From assembly GCA_965247815.1 (NCBI GenBank), contig CBDFHW010000012.1:310001-374000 (forward strand): a stretch of 64,000 nt of DNA. The letters are read 5' to 3'. Shown here piece after piece: positions 1 to 9,008 of the stretch. Under the pieces are notes generated by a model. That model had not been told where the DNA came from and made no database searches. It saw only the letters and a program-made list of their open reading frames with translations. The DNA is from CBDAQA01 sp965247815 (GTDB lineage: Bacteria; Planctomycetota; Phycisphaerae; Tepidisphaerales; Tepidisphaeraceae). A program made the position numbers and the translations under genes. Each line of letters begins with the position of its first letter. Positions within the stretch are counted from its first letter, which is position 1.

Positions 1-285
1 AACAACCCGCGTCTGCCAGTTCAGACCGGGGTAACCCGGGACGACTCCGGATCGACCGACGGGAAATGTCGCGGGGGTGGCCCACCAATCGGTCAGCATC
101 GCGTTAGCGGCGGTGACGGCCCGCGAGCGCGCCTCGGCGGCGGCCATCGAGTGCGTCAACCGCGCCTTGATCACCAGCACGCTGACCAGCAGCGTCGCCA
201 TCAGCGCGAGGCCGGCGACGACTTCAACGAGCGTCAGCCCCGGCCGGTGCCGAGACCTGATCGAAGATCGAATCGAGTTCCTCAT
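1..285 (-). CDS. gspI: GspI-like type II secretion minor pseudopilin (5' part)
   Basis: The leftward frame starts with ATG at 285 and stays open to the window edge (95 codons), so only the N-terminal part is present. A short basic leader is followed by a type III (prepilin) signal, GLTLVEVVAGLALMATLL, with glycine before the cleavage site and glutamate at mature position 5. This is the hallmark of pseudopilins processed by a prepilin peptidase. The position directly after gspG and gspH, and the 62-nt overlap with the gspH end, fit GspI, a minor pseudopilin at the tip of the type II secretion pseudopilus. The family assignment within the pseudopilins rests on gene order; GspJ is the alternative. 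Confidence 0.72.
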   Translation of the reverse strand, partial: MRNSIRSSIRSRHRPGLTLVEVVAGLALMATLLVSVLVIKARLTHSMAAAEARSRAVTAANAMLTDWWATPATFPVGRSGVVPGYPGLNWQTRVV

Positions 286-742
286 CAGTGACCTTTGTGA
301 CTTGCCCGGTGAGCCCGGCGGCGACGACCCATTGGTGCTCGCCCGCGGTGTCGTCGACACGCACGGCGTACGACGGGGACGCCCCGCGACTGGAGATCTC
401 GACCGTGAGATCGCCGGAATCGACATTCTCATCTCCGATCCGAACCCGGCGAATGCTGACGTCACGCGGGAGCTCGGCGAGCTTTGCCGTTACCGCGTCC
501 GGGCCGATCCGAAATAACTGCCCGGTGCTTAAAACGATTTTCATCCCGACCGGCGTGTCGACGCCTCGCGCCACGGCGCGAACCGAGGCGTCGGCCTGGG
601 CAATTTGTTCGACGGCATCGCGCAGGTCGACCCGGCGTCGTGACCCGTGCAGGGATACCACCGCCGCTCCTGCAAGCAGCGCCATGATCGCAAGCACGCC
701 GACCATCTCGATCAGCGTGAACGCGGGGGCACGGCGTCGCAT
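224..742 (-). CDS. gspH: GspH-like type II secretion minor pseudopilin
   Basis: A 172-residue protein with a prepilin signal near its N-terminus (AFTLIEMVGVLAIMALLAG), including the conserved Glu at mature position 5, followed by a beta-rich C-terminal region. It starts at ATG 742, sharing one base with the gspG stop codon (TGATG), so translation is probably coupled. GspH is a minor pseudopilin incorporated in the inner-membrane-anchored pseudopilus that pushes substrates through the GspD secretin. Length and gene order (G-H-I) match the usual operon. Minor pseudopilin identities are interchangeable at this level of evidence. Confidence 0.78.
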   Translation of the reverse strand: MRRRAPAFTLIEMVGVLAIMALLAGAAVVSLHGSRRRVDLRDAVEQIAQADASVRAVARGVDTPVGMKIVLSTGQLFRIGPDAVTAKLAELPRDVSIRRVRIGDENVDSGDLTVEISSRGASPSYAVRVDDTAGEHQWVVAAGLTGQVTKVTDEELDSIFDQVSAPAGADAR

Positions 743-1221
743 CAGTGCGCCTCGGCGGCGGCTGGGGCGTCGTCGCTGGAGATGTCAGCGTCGGCGCCGT
801 CACCGCCCTCACGGCCGTCGGCGCCGAGGCTCGTGATTTCGTACGGCCCGGACTTGCCGGGGCTCAAATACAGGTACGGCCGACTCCACGGGTCCAACGG
901 AATCTGCCTGAGCAACGGCTCGGGATTTTTCCCGACACCTTTTGTCAGAATCGTCAGCCCTTCGTCGCTGGTCGGGTAGTGTCCGGTATCCAGGTAAAAT
1001 TTTTCCAGCGGGTCTCTCAAGGCGGCGATCTGCGACTTGGCCGCGTTCTGTTTGGCTTTGACCATCACGTGTCGGACGCTGATCGTGACGAAGGTTGCGA
1101 GCAACGCCATCAGCGCCAGCACGGCGGTCAATTCGATCAACGAAAACCCGCGGGTCCGATGGTACCGACGGAACAGGCGATTCTGCGGGCGAAGAGTGAC
1201 CATGACCTTTGTGCGATGCAT
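742..1221 (-). CDS. gspG: GspG major type II secretion pseudopilin
   Basis: About 159 residues. The prepilin signal GFSLIELTAVLALMALLATF is followed by a helix and by the GspG-type C-terminal region: YLDTGHYPTSDEGL, a DPWSRPYLY block and a GADGREGGDG stretch (the calcium-binding loop region of major pseudopilins). These make GspG clear. Start choice is open between 1221 and the internal ATG at 1203; neither has a convincing Shine-Dalgarno site. The start lies only 7 nt from a strong terminator-like hairpin that ends the upstream ferritin-like gene, so readthrough or a local promoter is needed for expression. Confidence 0.9.
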   Translation of the reverse strand: MHRTKVMVTLRPQNRLFRRYHRTRGFSLIELTAVLALMALLATFVTISVRHVMVKAKQNAAKSQIAALRDPLEKFYLDTGHYPTSDEGLTILTKGVGKNPEPLLRQIPLDPWSRPYLYLSPGKSGPYEITSLGADGREGGDGADADISSDDAPAAAEAH

Positions 1222-1227
1222 TAAAAG

Positions 1228-1268
1228 AAAGCGGGCCGCGTCGGCCTCTACCGAGCGCGGCCCGCTTT
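1228..1268 (-). terminator. Terminator-like hairpin between the ferritin-like gene and gspG
   Basis: A perfect 13-bp inverted repeat (arms 1228-1240 and 1256-1268, 15-nt loop) made of AAAGCGGGCCGCG and its complement. On the leftward strand it is followed by a T-rich run (TTTCTTTTA). It lies 31 nt beyond the stop of the ferritin-like gene and 7 nt before the gspG start, so it should end, or attenuate, transcription between them. Confidence 0.75.
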
Positions 1269-1299
1269 GATTATCTCAACCAACGTTCAAAGTCCAACG

Positions 1300-2277
1300 T
1301 TATTTGATGCGGCCGTTCAAGCCCTGCGGGAAGAACCCGCCCTTGACCGGAGCAGTCGTCTTGTTCACCGCGGCGGCGCTGCCGTACACGATGTTCAGGA
1401 CCTGTGGGAACGTGCGCGAAAACGCGATCGAGTTGTTGTCGACCGGCGTGATGTTGAACGAACCGTCGGAGTTCGTGATTCCCTGGTCGGTCGAGGGATT
1501 TGTTGCGTCAGCGGCTTTAGCTGCGGCGTCGCGGAAGGCCGAGATCTTGTTCGCCGCGTCGATCAGCGTCGGGGCGGTCGTGGACCCGAGTTGAACGAGC
1601 AACGTGCGGATTAATCCGGCGTGGTATGCCTCGACGGCGAGAATGCCGGCCGCGGCACCCAAGTACGTGGCGTTCTTGATATAAGCCGCCGCCCCATGAT
1701 ACGCGGTTACACCGACGTCCTCGAAGATGAACGAACCGAGCAGGAAGCTGTTCTCGTCGGCGAACGGGTCGAAGGTCGACCCGGCCGGAATTACGCCGGC
1801 ACCAACTGCTAATGCCGTGAAAGTTTTGGTAAACTCGATTGTCGGTTCGGGAACCGCAAACTTGCCCAACGCGCCCCGTAAGAACTTGACGTGCGCCAGT
1901 TCATCACCGGCAATTTCCTGAGCGTAATTGGCGATCGCCGGGGTGGTAAAATTCACCTGCCGGCCTCCGGTGACGTTTCCCGTCGACCCGCCGGTGTCGG
2001 TGGTCGAAAGACCCGATCCGGTGACTGCACGCTGATAGAATTCGGCTTCGAGGTATTCAAGATTAAGCGCGAAGTTCAGGATGTCTTTGTCATTAACCGC
2101 GATCTTGTGACCTTTGATACCGTAGCTGGCCGGGAGCGCGCCCTCGGCGGATTCCGACTGCCCCAAGCCGAGCATGCCGGTTCCGATCGCGGCAGCGCCG
2201 ACCATTCCAGCCCTGGCAAGTAACTGACGGCGATTGGTACCGGGTTTCACGTCTTGATTTGTGACTGCATCTGACAT
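1300..2277 (-). CDS. Tat-exported ferritin-like domain protein
   Basis: 325 residues with a twin-arginine signal at the N-terminus (NRRQLLARAGMVGAAAIGTGML, residues about 15-36), indicating export of a folded, possibly metal-bound protein. The mature part contains helical segments with ferritin-like metal-ligand patterns (LNLEYLEAEFYQRA, then AGDELAHVKFLRGAL, then EDVGVTAYHGAA and AVEAYHAGLIRTLL): E and ExxH motifs on four helices. This is the pattern of the ferritin-like/PCC13-62 desiccation-related family. The start is supported by GGAGA six bases upstream. It sits inside the type II secretion cluster on the same strand but with its own terminator. Substrate and physiological role are unknown; it could be a secretion cargo or an unrelated insertion. 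Confidence 0.82.
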   Translation of the reverse strand: MSDAVTNQDVKPGTNRRQLLARAGMVGAAAIGTGMLGLGQSESAEGALPASYGIKGHKIAVNDKDILNFALNLEYLEAEFYQRAVTGSGLSTTDTGGSTGNVTGGRQVNFTTPAIANYAQEIAGDELAHVKFLRGALGKFAVPEPTIEFTKTFTALAVGAGVIPAGSTFDPFADENSFLLGSFIFEDVGVTAYHGAAAYIKNATYLGAAAGILAVEAYHAGLIRTLLVQLGSTTAPTLIDAANKISAFRDAAAKAADATNPSTDQGITNSDGSFNITPVDNNSIAFSRTFPQVLNIVYGSAAAVNKTTAPVKGGFFPQGLNGRIK

Positions 2278-2378
2278 TGTAGTTCTCCGTTGTAGAAATC
2301 CGTTCGCCGTTCCAACGGTTGCGGGAATTCGTTTACAGGTGGGTACGATGACATCCCGGCGAATGGATGTCAGCGCTT

Positions 2379-2401
2379 AAAAAATCGGTGGTGATTTTTT
2401 T
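2379..2401 (-). terminator. Weak A/T-stem hairpin downstream of gspF
   Basis: Arms AAAAAATC (2379-2386) and GATTTTTT (2393-2400) with a 6-nt loop lie between the gspF stop (2420) and the ferritin-like start (2277). The stem is A/T-rich, so it may be only a weak terminator; it is symmetrical and could act in either direction. Confidence 0.35.
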
Positions 2402-2419
2402 CCTTGACCGCAAGTTGAT

Positions 2420-3625
2420 CTAAAACATGTCTGCCGCTTCGAGCATTGGAAGCAGGGTTGCGAAGGCAATGAAACCGACAAGCACGACCATGAAAAGAAT
2501 CAGCACGGGTTCAAGAATTGTGGTCAACCGGTGCGTCAGCGACCGCACCTGCCGGTCGTAATCGGCGGCCAGGCGGTCGAGCATGTCTTCGAGCCGTCCT
2601 GACTGTTGGCCGATGGTAAAAATTTGCACCACCATCGGCGGAAAAGCCCCGGTTTTACCGATAGCCGACGCCAGATCAGAGCCGGACGAAACGGAAATTT
2701 CGCACTCGGTCAACGCGTCTTTGAGCACAGAATTGGCAGTCGTTTCGCGCGCGATCTGCACGGCCTTCACGAAGACCACCCCGCTCCGCATGAGCGTCGA
2801 AATCACGATCGCGATCCGGGAGATCGCCTGCTTACGGATCGCGGGCCCGATCAAAGGAATCCGTAATTGCTGGCGGTCCCAGGACCGTCTTCCCTTAGTT
2901 GTGCTCAAAAAATAACTGACTGCGACAATCGCAATGACAATCAGCCCCAAACCGATCCACCAACCGTTGATCAACCCGTCACTGACGGTTTTCACGATTC
3001 GAGTAATTAACGGAATCGGCCGGCCCGCCTCGATCAGCGAACCCAGCAGTTTGGGGACGACGAACGTCATCAGCAAGATGCTGACCCCCACGGCGACAAA
3101 CAGCACGATGGCCGGGTAAAGCAACGCCGAGCCGATACGGCCCCGGACGGCCGCGCTATTTTCCTTAAACTCGGCCAGTCGATTAAGCACCGCTTCGAGC
3201 GTGCCGGCGGTTTCACCGACCTCGGCAATGTTCACGTCCAAGTTGTCGAACACGGCCGGGTGATCCCGCATCGCCTGTGCCAGGCTCGAGCCTGCCGCAA
3301 CGCGGTCCTGCATCTGCAGCAGGATCGACCGAAAACCGCCGGTCTGCTGCGCTGATAATGTGCCGAGCGCGTCCAGCAACGGCACCCCGACGCCCAGCAG
3401 CGTAGACAGGTCCCGAATGAACTCGACCGCCCGGGCGGAATAGGTCCGGCGGAATTTCAGCAAGCCCGGTCGGTCTCTCGTCGACGCCGCGCGCAGCACG
3501 ACTTCCTGAACCACCAATCCGCGGTCGTGGAGTTGTTCCCGGACCTGCCGGGGTGTGTCGGCGACCAGCGTCCCGGTGAGGAGCTTGGCCGAGGTGGTGC
3601 GGGCTTTGTACGTGAAGACGGCCAT
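2420..3625 (-). CDS. gspF: GspF type II secretion inner-membrane platform protein
   Basis: 401 residues, the usual GspF length. It starts with the typical MAVFTYKARTTS segment and has two T2SSF domains: one after the ARAVEFIRDLSTLLGVGVPLLDAL motif and one around ISRIAIVISTLMRSGVVFVKAV. There are three transmembrane segments (around residues 170-195, 220-240 and 370-395). GspF is the polytopic platform that couples the GspE ATPase to pseudopilus assembly. It lies 12 nt downstream of gspE and is part of the gspD-E-F operon. Confidence 0.95.
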   Translation of the reverse strand: MAVFTYKARTTSAKLLTGTLVADTPRQVREQLHDRGLVVQEVVLRAASTRDRPGLLKFRRTYSARAVEFIRDLSTLLGVGVPLLDALGTLSAQQTGGFRSILLQMQDRVAAGSSLAQAMRDHPAVFDNLDVNIAEVGETAGTLEAVLNRLAEFKENSAAVRGRIGSALLYPAIVLFVAVGVSILLMTFVVPKLLGSLIEAGRPIPLITRIVKTVSDGLINGWWIGLGLIVIAIVAVSYFLSTTKGRRSWDRQQLRIPLIGPAIRKQAISRIAIVISTLMRSGVVFVKAVQIARETTANSVLKDALTECEISVSSGSDLASAIGKTGAFPPMVVQIFTIGQQSGRLEDMLDRLAADYDRQVRSLTHRLTTILEPVLILFMVVLVGFIAFATLLPMLEAADMF

Positions 3626-3637
3626 AAGGACGGGGTG

Positions 3638-5206
3638 CTATTCGGGGATCAAATCGACATCGTGCTGCATCGTGACACGGACGACTTCTTCCAGCGTGGT
3701 CTGGCCCTGCAGCGCGCGGGCGATACCGTCGTCTCGTAAGGTTCGCATGCCCGATGTAGCCGCGGATGCAGCGATTGCCGACGCGGTCGCCCGGGCGACC
3801 AGGTGCTGGCGGAGTCGGTCGTCGACGCGGAGCAGTTCGAAAATGCCGAGTCGCCCGCTGTACCCGCTGCCCCGGCACTGATCGCAGCCGGCGCCGGCGC
3901 GAAGTCCGGTTAAATCGCTGCCCGGATCGAGTCCGACCCGCCGGACTTGTTCGGGGGTTGGGTCGACTTTCACCCCGCAGTTCGGGCAGATCCGCCGGAC
4001 CAGACGCTGCGCGAGCACGCCGATCACCGAGCTGGCGACCAGAAACGGCTCGATCCCCAGGTCGAGCAGTCGGGTCATGGCCGTCGCCGCGTCGTTGGTG
4101 TGCAGCGTCGAAAAAACCAGGTGTCCGGTCAAAGCGGATTGGATCGCCATGACGGCCGTTTCCTGATCGCGAATTTCCCCGACCATGATCACGTCGGGGT
4201 CCTGTCGGAGCACGGTCCGCAGGCCGGACGCGAACGTCATCCCTTTCTTGTCGCTGACCTGTGTCTGGCTGATGCCGTCGAGGCCGTACTCGATCGGGTC
4301 TTCCAGCGTGAGGATGTTGAGTTCCTTGCCGTTCAGTTCCTGAAGCGCCGAATACAGCGTGGTCGTCTTCCCGCTGCCGGTCGGGCCGGTGACCAATACG
4401 ATCCCGTGCTCGGACCTGATTAACTCTCGAAACCGGCCGAGCGTTTGACCGTCCATCCCGAGTTCGGTCAGGTTGAACAACCGTTTCGATTTATCGAGCA
4501 GGCGAATGACGACGCGTTCGCCGAACCGGGTAGGCAGCGACGAGATGCGAAGGTCGACCGTCTGGTCCCCGATCTGCACGCTCGCCCGGCCGTCCTGCGG
4601 CAGCCGCCGCTCGGCGATGTTCATTCGCCCCATCACCTTGATCCGGCTGACGACTTCTTCCTGCAGATTTTTCGGGACCTGAAAGGAGTCGTACAGGATC
4701 CCGTCGATCCGCAGCCGGACGACCAGCGTCTGCTCGTACGGCTGAACGTGCACGTCCGACGCCCGCACTTTGACCGCTTCGAATAAGATCAGGTTCACGA
4801 GCTTGATCACCGGGGCCCGGCTGTCGGCGTCGAGCAGGTCTTCGCGGTCGGCGAGGTGCTCGACCTCGCTGAGCACCTCGGTCCGTTCCATCTTTTCAAT
4901 CACGGCCTGGGCCTGGCCCGTCTTCTGCTGATAAGCCGAGTTGATCGCTGCTTTGATCTCCGCTTCGGACACCACCACAGGCACGACCGGTCGTTTGAGG
5001 AACCGGGACACGATCTGGAGTTGCTCGTAATTGATCGGCGACGTGACCGCGACCGGCAAGCTCGTTCCTTCCGACGCGAGGCCGAGCATGGCGTGCCGGC
5101 GTGCGAAGGCGATCGGGATCTTCTCCACGAAGTCCGCCGACGCCGGGCGGTCGGCGATGCCCGCGGGCACGGGCGATGCTGTACTGAGTGGCGTCGCGGT
5201 GGTCAT
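3638..5206 (-). CDS. gspE: GspE type II secretion ATPase
   Basis: 522 residues. The N-terminal part carries a GspE-N-like domain (SPINYEQLQIVSRFLKRP). The ATPase core has Walker A GPTGSGKTTT at about 274-283, an Asp box (TLEDPIEYGLDGISQ), Walker B in DPDVIMVGEIRD and the His box (STLHTNDA). A tetracysteine zinc motif (CPNC ... CDQC, about 410-445) is present, as in true GspE/PilB proteins. It powers pseudopilus extension from the cytoplasmic face of the inner membrane. It lies between gspD (4-nt gap) and gspF. Confidence 0.96.
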   Translation of the reverse strand: MTTATPLSTASPVPAGIADRPASADFVEKIPIAFARRHAMLGLASEGTSLPVAVTSPINYEQLQIVSRFLKRPVVPVVVSEAEIKAAINSAYQQKTGQAQAVIEKMERTEVLSEVEHLADREDLLDADSRAPVIKLVNLILFEAVKVRASDVHVQPYEQTLVVRLRIDGILYDSFQVPKNLQEEVVSRIKVMGRMNIAERRLPQDGRASVQIGDQTVDLRISSLPTRFGERVVIRLLDKSKRLFNLTELGMDGQTLGRFRELIRSEHGIVLVTGPTGSGKTTTLYSALQELNGKELNILTLEDPIEYGLDGISQTQVSDKKGMTFASGLRTVLRQDPDVIMVGEIRDQETAVMAIQSALTGHLVFSTLHTNDAATAMTRLLDLGIEPFLVASSVIGVLAQRLVRRICPNCGVKVDPTPEQVRRVGLDPGSDLTGLRAGAGCDQCRGSGYSGRLGIFELLRVDDRLRQHLVARATASAIAASAATSGMRTLRDDGIARALQGQTTLEEVVRVTMQHDVDLIPE

Positions 5207-5210
5207 GGGC

Positions 5211-7112
5211 CTAGCGCATCACGTTAGGAGAACTCAGCGGAAGATTGCCGGGAATTCCCGCGTCCTTCAGGTCCGACTCCGAAATGTTTCGCAGGTCGGC
5301 GAACTCCTCGTCCCGCAGGATCGTCGGGCGGAGGAAAACGAACAACGTCGAAGAACTGGTCGTGTTCGTGCGGTCACTGAAAAGCCAGCCCAGCACGGGG
5401 ATCTGTCCGATGATCGGGATCGCATTGACCGTCGTGCTCAGCTGGTTGCGATTCAGACCGCCGACGATGATGGTCGCCCCGTCGGGAATCGTCACTTTGC
5501 TTTCCACGCGATCGGTCTGCCGGGGCGGCGGGCTGCCCGTCGCGGCATTGCCGAGCCCCGTGAAGCTGCTCAGTTCCACCGAGTATTCCAATTGCAGATA
5601 ATCGCCTTCACTGATGTGCGGCGTCAGCGTGATCGTGGTCCCCGCGTCGGCGTACCCGCCGAAGCTGGTCGTCGCGACCGTCGTTGATGCGTTGACGCTC
5701 GTGAACGGCTGCTCGGCGATGCTGGTCAATAACCCGGTGGCGTTGTCGTTCACCAACACCCGCGGCGCCGACTGCACGCGGGCGTGCGTGTCGGTGGTCA
5801 ATGCCTGGATTACCGCGTTGGCGACCCCGCTGCCGATGACCGCCGTGTTCAGCCCGGTGTTGGGAATGACGTTCAACGCGCCGGTCCCGGCATTAACGGT
5901 GCTGAGCCCGAACTGGCTGAAGCTTAGGACTTTCGTCGCCCCGTTACTGTGGGCCGAGAACTCGACACCGAACGTAAAATTGTGTGACGTGTCGAGCGTG
6001 ACGACCGTGGCTTCGAGCAGCACCTGCGGGCGGCGCTGGTCGAGTGTTTTGATCAGTCGCTCGTAGGTCCGCTGCACTTCGGCACTGCCGCGGACGATGA
6101 TCGTGTTGGTGTTCGTGTCGGCGGTGACCGATTCGTACCCGAGCTTCCCGGCGTCGCCGCCGGAGTTGTTACCGGTCGCCGTGGTTTGGATCGATTCACT
6201 GAACGACGGCGGTTGGATCGTGACGGTGTTGCCTCCACCGCCGGTCGAACCGTTGTTCGAGTTCCCGTTAGACGAAAACGCGTTCGCCGGGCGGACGGTC
6301 GTCTGCGACCCACCGGTGCTGCCGTTCTGCGACATCGTCCCGGTCGCAGCGGCCGAGCTGGTGTCGCGTTGCCGGTCGGTCACGCGGGGTCGCGCCGACG
6401 GCGGCTTTCCTTCCAGGTCCCGGATCGTGTCCAGCACGTCGGCGGCGGTGGCGTTGGTCAATTTGTAGAACCGGATCGGGCTCTCCTCGGCCGGCACCGG
6501 CACGTCCAGCAGCGCCGCGACCGCCATCGCCTGTCGCACCGCATCGGGGGGGCCGATCACGATAATCTGGCTGGTCCGTCCGTCGAACGACACGTCAAAC
6601 CCGGCGGTCGCATCGGCACGGGCCGCGCCCATCGACGCGTTCACCAATTGCTTGATCTGCGGCGCGAGCCGGGACGCGTCGGCGTATTTCAGCACGAAAT
6701 GGTCGACCGTCGACGGCAGCCCCGCGCCGGCGCCGGCCGCGACGACCTTGGTCCACCCGGTCGTCGGATCGATCGCCAGCGACAAGCCTTTGAGCCGGAG
6801 CACGTCGGCCAGAAACGCCGGCAGTTCGTCGGCGGCCATCTTCTTCGGCGAACGAATCGCGACCGTGCCCGCCTTCTTCAGCAGCTCGTCGTCGTAAACG
6901 ATATTAAGACCGGTCCGCGAGCTGACGTAATCGATCAGCGCTTTGACCTCGATCGTGGAGGGGAAATTCAACGCGATACCGGGGTCGGCCACGCGAGCCG
7001 GCGCGGGCGTCTGCGCCGGCGACGCTGAAACAAAAGCGCCTAGGGACAGCCCCGCCACTGCTGCGATGATTTTCGACTGGCACTCGCGACTGAGCATTCT
7101 CATTGTGCGCAT
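5211..7112 (-). CDS. gspD: GspD type II secretion secretin
   Basis: 633 residues with an N-terminal signal peptide (about 1-34, ending near ASPAQTPAP). It has an N0-like domain (IEVKALIDYVSSRTGLNIVYDDEL) and N1-N2 repeats, with a low-complexity Asn/Gly/Ser/Thr-rich stretch at about 250-315. The C-terminal secretin domain contains VPIIGQIPVLGWLF and LFVFLRPTILRD. Secretins form the multimeric outer-membrane channel. Being first in the leftward operon gspD-E-F fits planctomycete-type loci. The low-complexity insert in the periplasmic part is longer than in proteobacterial GspD. Confidence 0.95.
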   Translation of the reverse strand: MRTMRMLSRECQSKIIAAVAGLSLGAFVSASPAQTPAPARVADPGIALNFPSTIEVKALIDYVSSRTGLNIVYDDELLKKAGTVAIRSPKKMAADELPAFLADVLRLKGLSLAIDPTTGWTKVVAAGAGAGLPSTVDHFVLKYADASRLAPQIKQLVNASMGAARADATAGFDVSFDGRTSQIIVIGPPDAVRQAMAVAALLDVPVPAEESPIRFYKLTNATAADVLDTIRDLEGKPPSARPRVTDRQRDTSSAAATGTMSQNGSTGGSQTTVRPANAFSSNGNSNNGSTGGGGNTVTIQPPSFSESIQTTATGNNSGGDAGKLGYESVTADTNTNTIIVRGSAEVQRTYERLIKTLDQRRPQVLLEATVVTLDTSHNFTFGVEFSAHSNGATKVLSFSQFGLSTVNAGTGALNVIPNTGLNTAVIGSGVANAVIQALTTDTHARVQSAPRVLVNDNATGLLTSIAEQPFTSVNASTTVATTSFGGYADAGTTITLTPHISEGDYLQLEYSVELSSFTGLGNAATGSPPPRQTDRVESKVTIPDGATIIVGGLNRNQLSTTVNAIPIIGQIPVLGWLFSDRTNTTSSSTLFVFLRPTILRDEEFADLRNISESDLKDAGIPGNLPLSSPNVMR

Positions 7113-7139
7113 CCTAGGGCATTGACGCCCGGGTCGTCG

Positions 7140-7172
7140 AAAAAAGCGGCCGGCCCCGTCATGACCGGCCGC
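7140..7172 (-). terminator. Rho-independent terminator after the NHEJ operon
   Basis: A perfect 8-bp GC stem (GCGGCCGG 7146-7153 paired with CCGGCCGC 7165-7172, 11-nt loop) is followed on the leftward strand by six T residues (7145-7140). It sits 40 nt past the stop of the LigD polymerase-domain gene and just upstream of gspD. Confidence 0.88.
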
Positions 7173-7211
7173 CCTTACCAGGCTCCGCGACCGCAGTGCG
7201 ACGCCGGCAAA

Positions 7212-8117
7212 TTACAGCGACTTGGGCAACTTCTGTTTCAGCGTCGTGACCGGATCGAACGGGTCCCTCCCTTTGCCCAACCGGCGGACCACCGCGGCGG
7301 CATCGAAGTTTAGTTTGCCCGCGTCTCCCTTTTTCACCGCAGTCTTAATCTCGGCCCAGGTGACGGGCGTGGAGACCGACGGCGTCGGCCGGGCACGCAG
7401 CGAATAGCCGCAAACTGTCGTCTTGTGCGGGTCGTTCTGGCTCCAGTCGACGAACACTTTTCCTTTGCGCAATGCCTTGGCCATGTTGGCCGTGACTTGG
7501 TCGGGATGGTCTTTCACAATGAGGTCGGCGATCCCGCGGGCGAAGGTTTTGGTCTTCTCGAATGTGGTCGGAGTATTGAGGGGGACATAGAGGTGCAACC
7601 CTTTGCTGCCGGACGTTTTCGCGAAGCATTCGAGATCGTAACGCTCGAAGAGATCTTTTAACGTCAGACCGAGGCGAAGGCAGTCGATCAGCGTCGCCGG
7701 CTCGCCGGGATCTAAATCGAAGACGACGGCGGTGGGACGGTCGGGGGACTTCGCCCGGGCCATCGGGACGTGCAGTTCGAGCGCGGCGAGGTTCGCCGCC
7801 CAAAGGAGTGCTGCGACGTCATTGATCACGCAGTGCTCGACGGTGCCGGTCGTGCCGACCACTGTCGCCGTGTCGACCCAATCGGGCCGGTGCGGCGGGC
7901 AACGCTTTTCGAAAAAGAACGGCTGGTCGGCGCCGTTCGGGTATCGCTTCAGCGTAACTGCACGCCCCGCGAGCAGAGGCAACATCGCCACTGCCGCCCG
8001 GCCGTAATAATCGATGACGTCACCTTTGGTGAAGCCGGTCGAATACATCGGTTTATCTAGGTTCGAAAACGCGAGCGTGCGCTTCCCCACGGTGATCGAC
8101 CCGGCTTTCCCGCTCAT
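7212..8117 (-). CDS. ligD: LigD-type DNA polymerase/primase domain protein (NHEJ)
   Basis: 301 residues matching the polymerase (archaeo-eukaryotic primase-like) domain of bacterial LigD: NLDKPMYSTGFTKGDVIDYY at the N-terminus, ALTLKRYPNG-like and FFEKRCPPHRPDW motifs, the catalytic VFDLDPGE box, GSKGLHLYVPL, and KVFVDWSQND. It adds nucleotides at broken ends during non-homologous end joining. No ligase or phosphoesterase domain is fused; the ligase is a separate gene two positions upstream. The start overlaps the ku stop by 4 nt (ATGA), so the two are translationally coupled. Confidence 0.93.
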   Translation of the reverse strand: MSGKAGSITVGKRTLAFSNLDKPMYSTGFTKGDVIDYYGRAAVAMLPLLAGRAVTLKRYPNGADQPFFFEKRCPPHRPDWVDTATVVGTTGTVEHCVINDVAALLWAANLAALELHVPMARAKSPDRPTAVVFDLDPGEPATLIDCLRLGLTLKDLFERYDLECFAKTSGSKGLHLYVPLNTPTTFEKTKTFARGIADLIVKDHPDQVTANMAKALRKGKVFVDWSQNDPHKTTVCGYSLRARPTPSVSTPVTWAEIKTAVKKGDAGKLNFDAAAVVRRLGKGRDPFDPVTTLKQKLPKSL

Positions 8118-8989
8118 GCCGACTTCCTTTTATGGCCGTGCCCCGCTACGGCATGCGACCGCCCGGACCGGGACGCTTTTACGGTCGCCTTGGTTTTGGC
8201 CAGGCTTGCTTCCAGCGCTGCCATCAGGTCGCTGCCCTTGCGTGTCGACTTTCCGTCCGACTCTGGCCGGGTGACGATTTTATCCCCGGCCGCTTTTTTC
8301 TCGATCAGCGCCATCATCTTATCCCGGTACTCGTCGTGGTATTTCGCCGGGTCGAAATTCGTCGTCAGCGAATCGATCAGCTGGTTGGCCATCTTGAGCG
8401 CGCGCTCGTCGATTTTCGACTTCGCGTCCGGCTTGCTCTCGGCGGGGGTGATCGATTTTGCCGAGACGACTTCGTCGCTGAAATGCATCGTCTCCAGGCA
8501 CAGCGCCCCGTCGACCGGCCTGAGCGCGGCAAGATATTCCTTCGTGTGCATCACCACCCGGGCAATGCCGACCCGGCCGGCTTTTTCCATTGCCTTGACC
8601 AACAACTGATATGACTTCAGCCCTTCCGGTTTCGGCACCACATAGTACGGCCGGTCGAAGTAGACCGGGTCGATGTCGGTGAAATTGACGAAGTCTTCGA
8701 TTTCGATCGCCTTGGTGCTCTTGGGGGCGGCGGCGTCGAGTTCTTCCTGCCGGACGATCACGAACCGGTCCTTCTCTATTTCGAACCCCTTTACGATGTG
8801 CTCGGCGTGCACTTCCTTGCCGTCGGCGGGGCAGACCATTTTCTGTTTCAGTGGGACCTGATCCTGGTCATGAAGACTACGGAACGCGAGCCGCTTTTCG
8901 CGGATGGCGGTGAAGAGACGGACCGGGATCGTCACCAGCCCGAAGCTGATGGACCCGGACCAGACCGGCCTTGAAGTAACGGTTGCCAT
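8114..8989 (-). CDS. ku: Ku, non-homologous end-joining DNA-end binding protein
   Basis: 291 residues, with the prokaryotic Ku signature: WSGSISFGLVTIPVRLF at the N-terminus, CPADGKEVHAEHIVKGFEIEKD, and PVYFDRPYYVVP. The C-terminus is basic (SGRSHAVAGHGHKRKSA), as in Ku proteins whose tails bind DNA. Ku forms a homodimeric ring on double-strand ends and recruits LigD. It lies between the ligase-domain gene (19-nt gap) and the polymerase-domain gene (4-nt overlap). Confidence 0.97.
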   Translation of the reverse strand: MATVTSRPVWSGSISFGLVTIPVRLFTAIREKRLAFRSLHDQDQVPLKQKMVCPADGKEVHAEHIVKGFEIEKDRFVIVRQEELDAAAPKSTKAIEIEDFVNFTDIDPVYFDRPYYVVPKPEGLKSYQLLVKAMEKAGRVGIARVVMHTKEYLAALRPVDGALCLETMHFSDEVVSAKSITPAESKPDAKSKIDERALKMANQLIDSLTTNFDPAKYHDEYRDKMMALIEKKAAGDKIVTRPESDGKSTRKGSDLMAALEASLAKTKATVKASRSGRSHAVAGHGHKRKSA

Positions 8990-9008
8990 AGACGCCTGCC
9001 TTTAAAAA

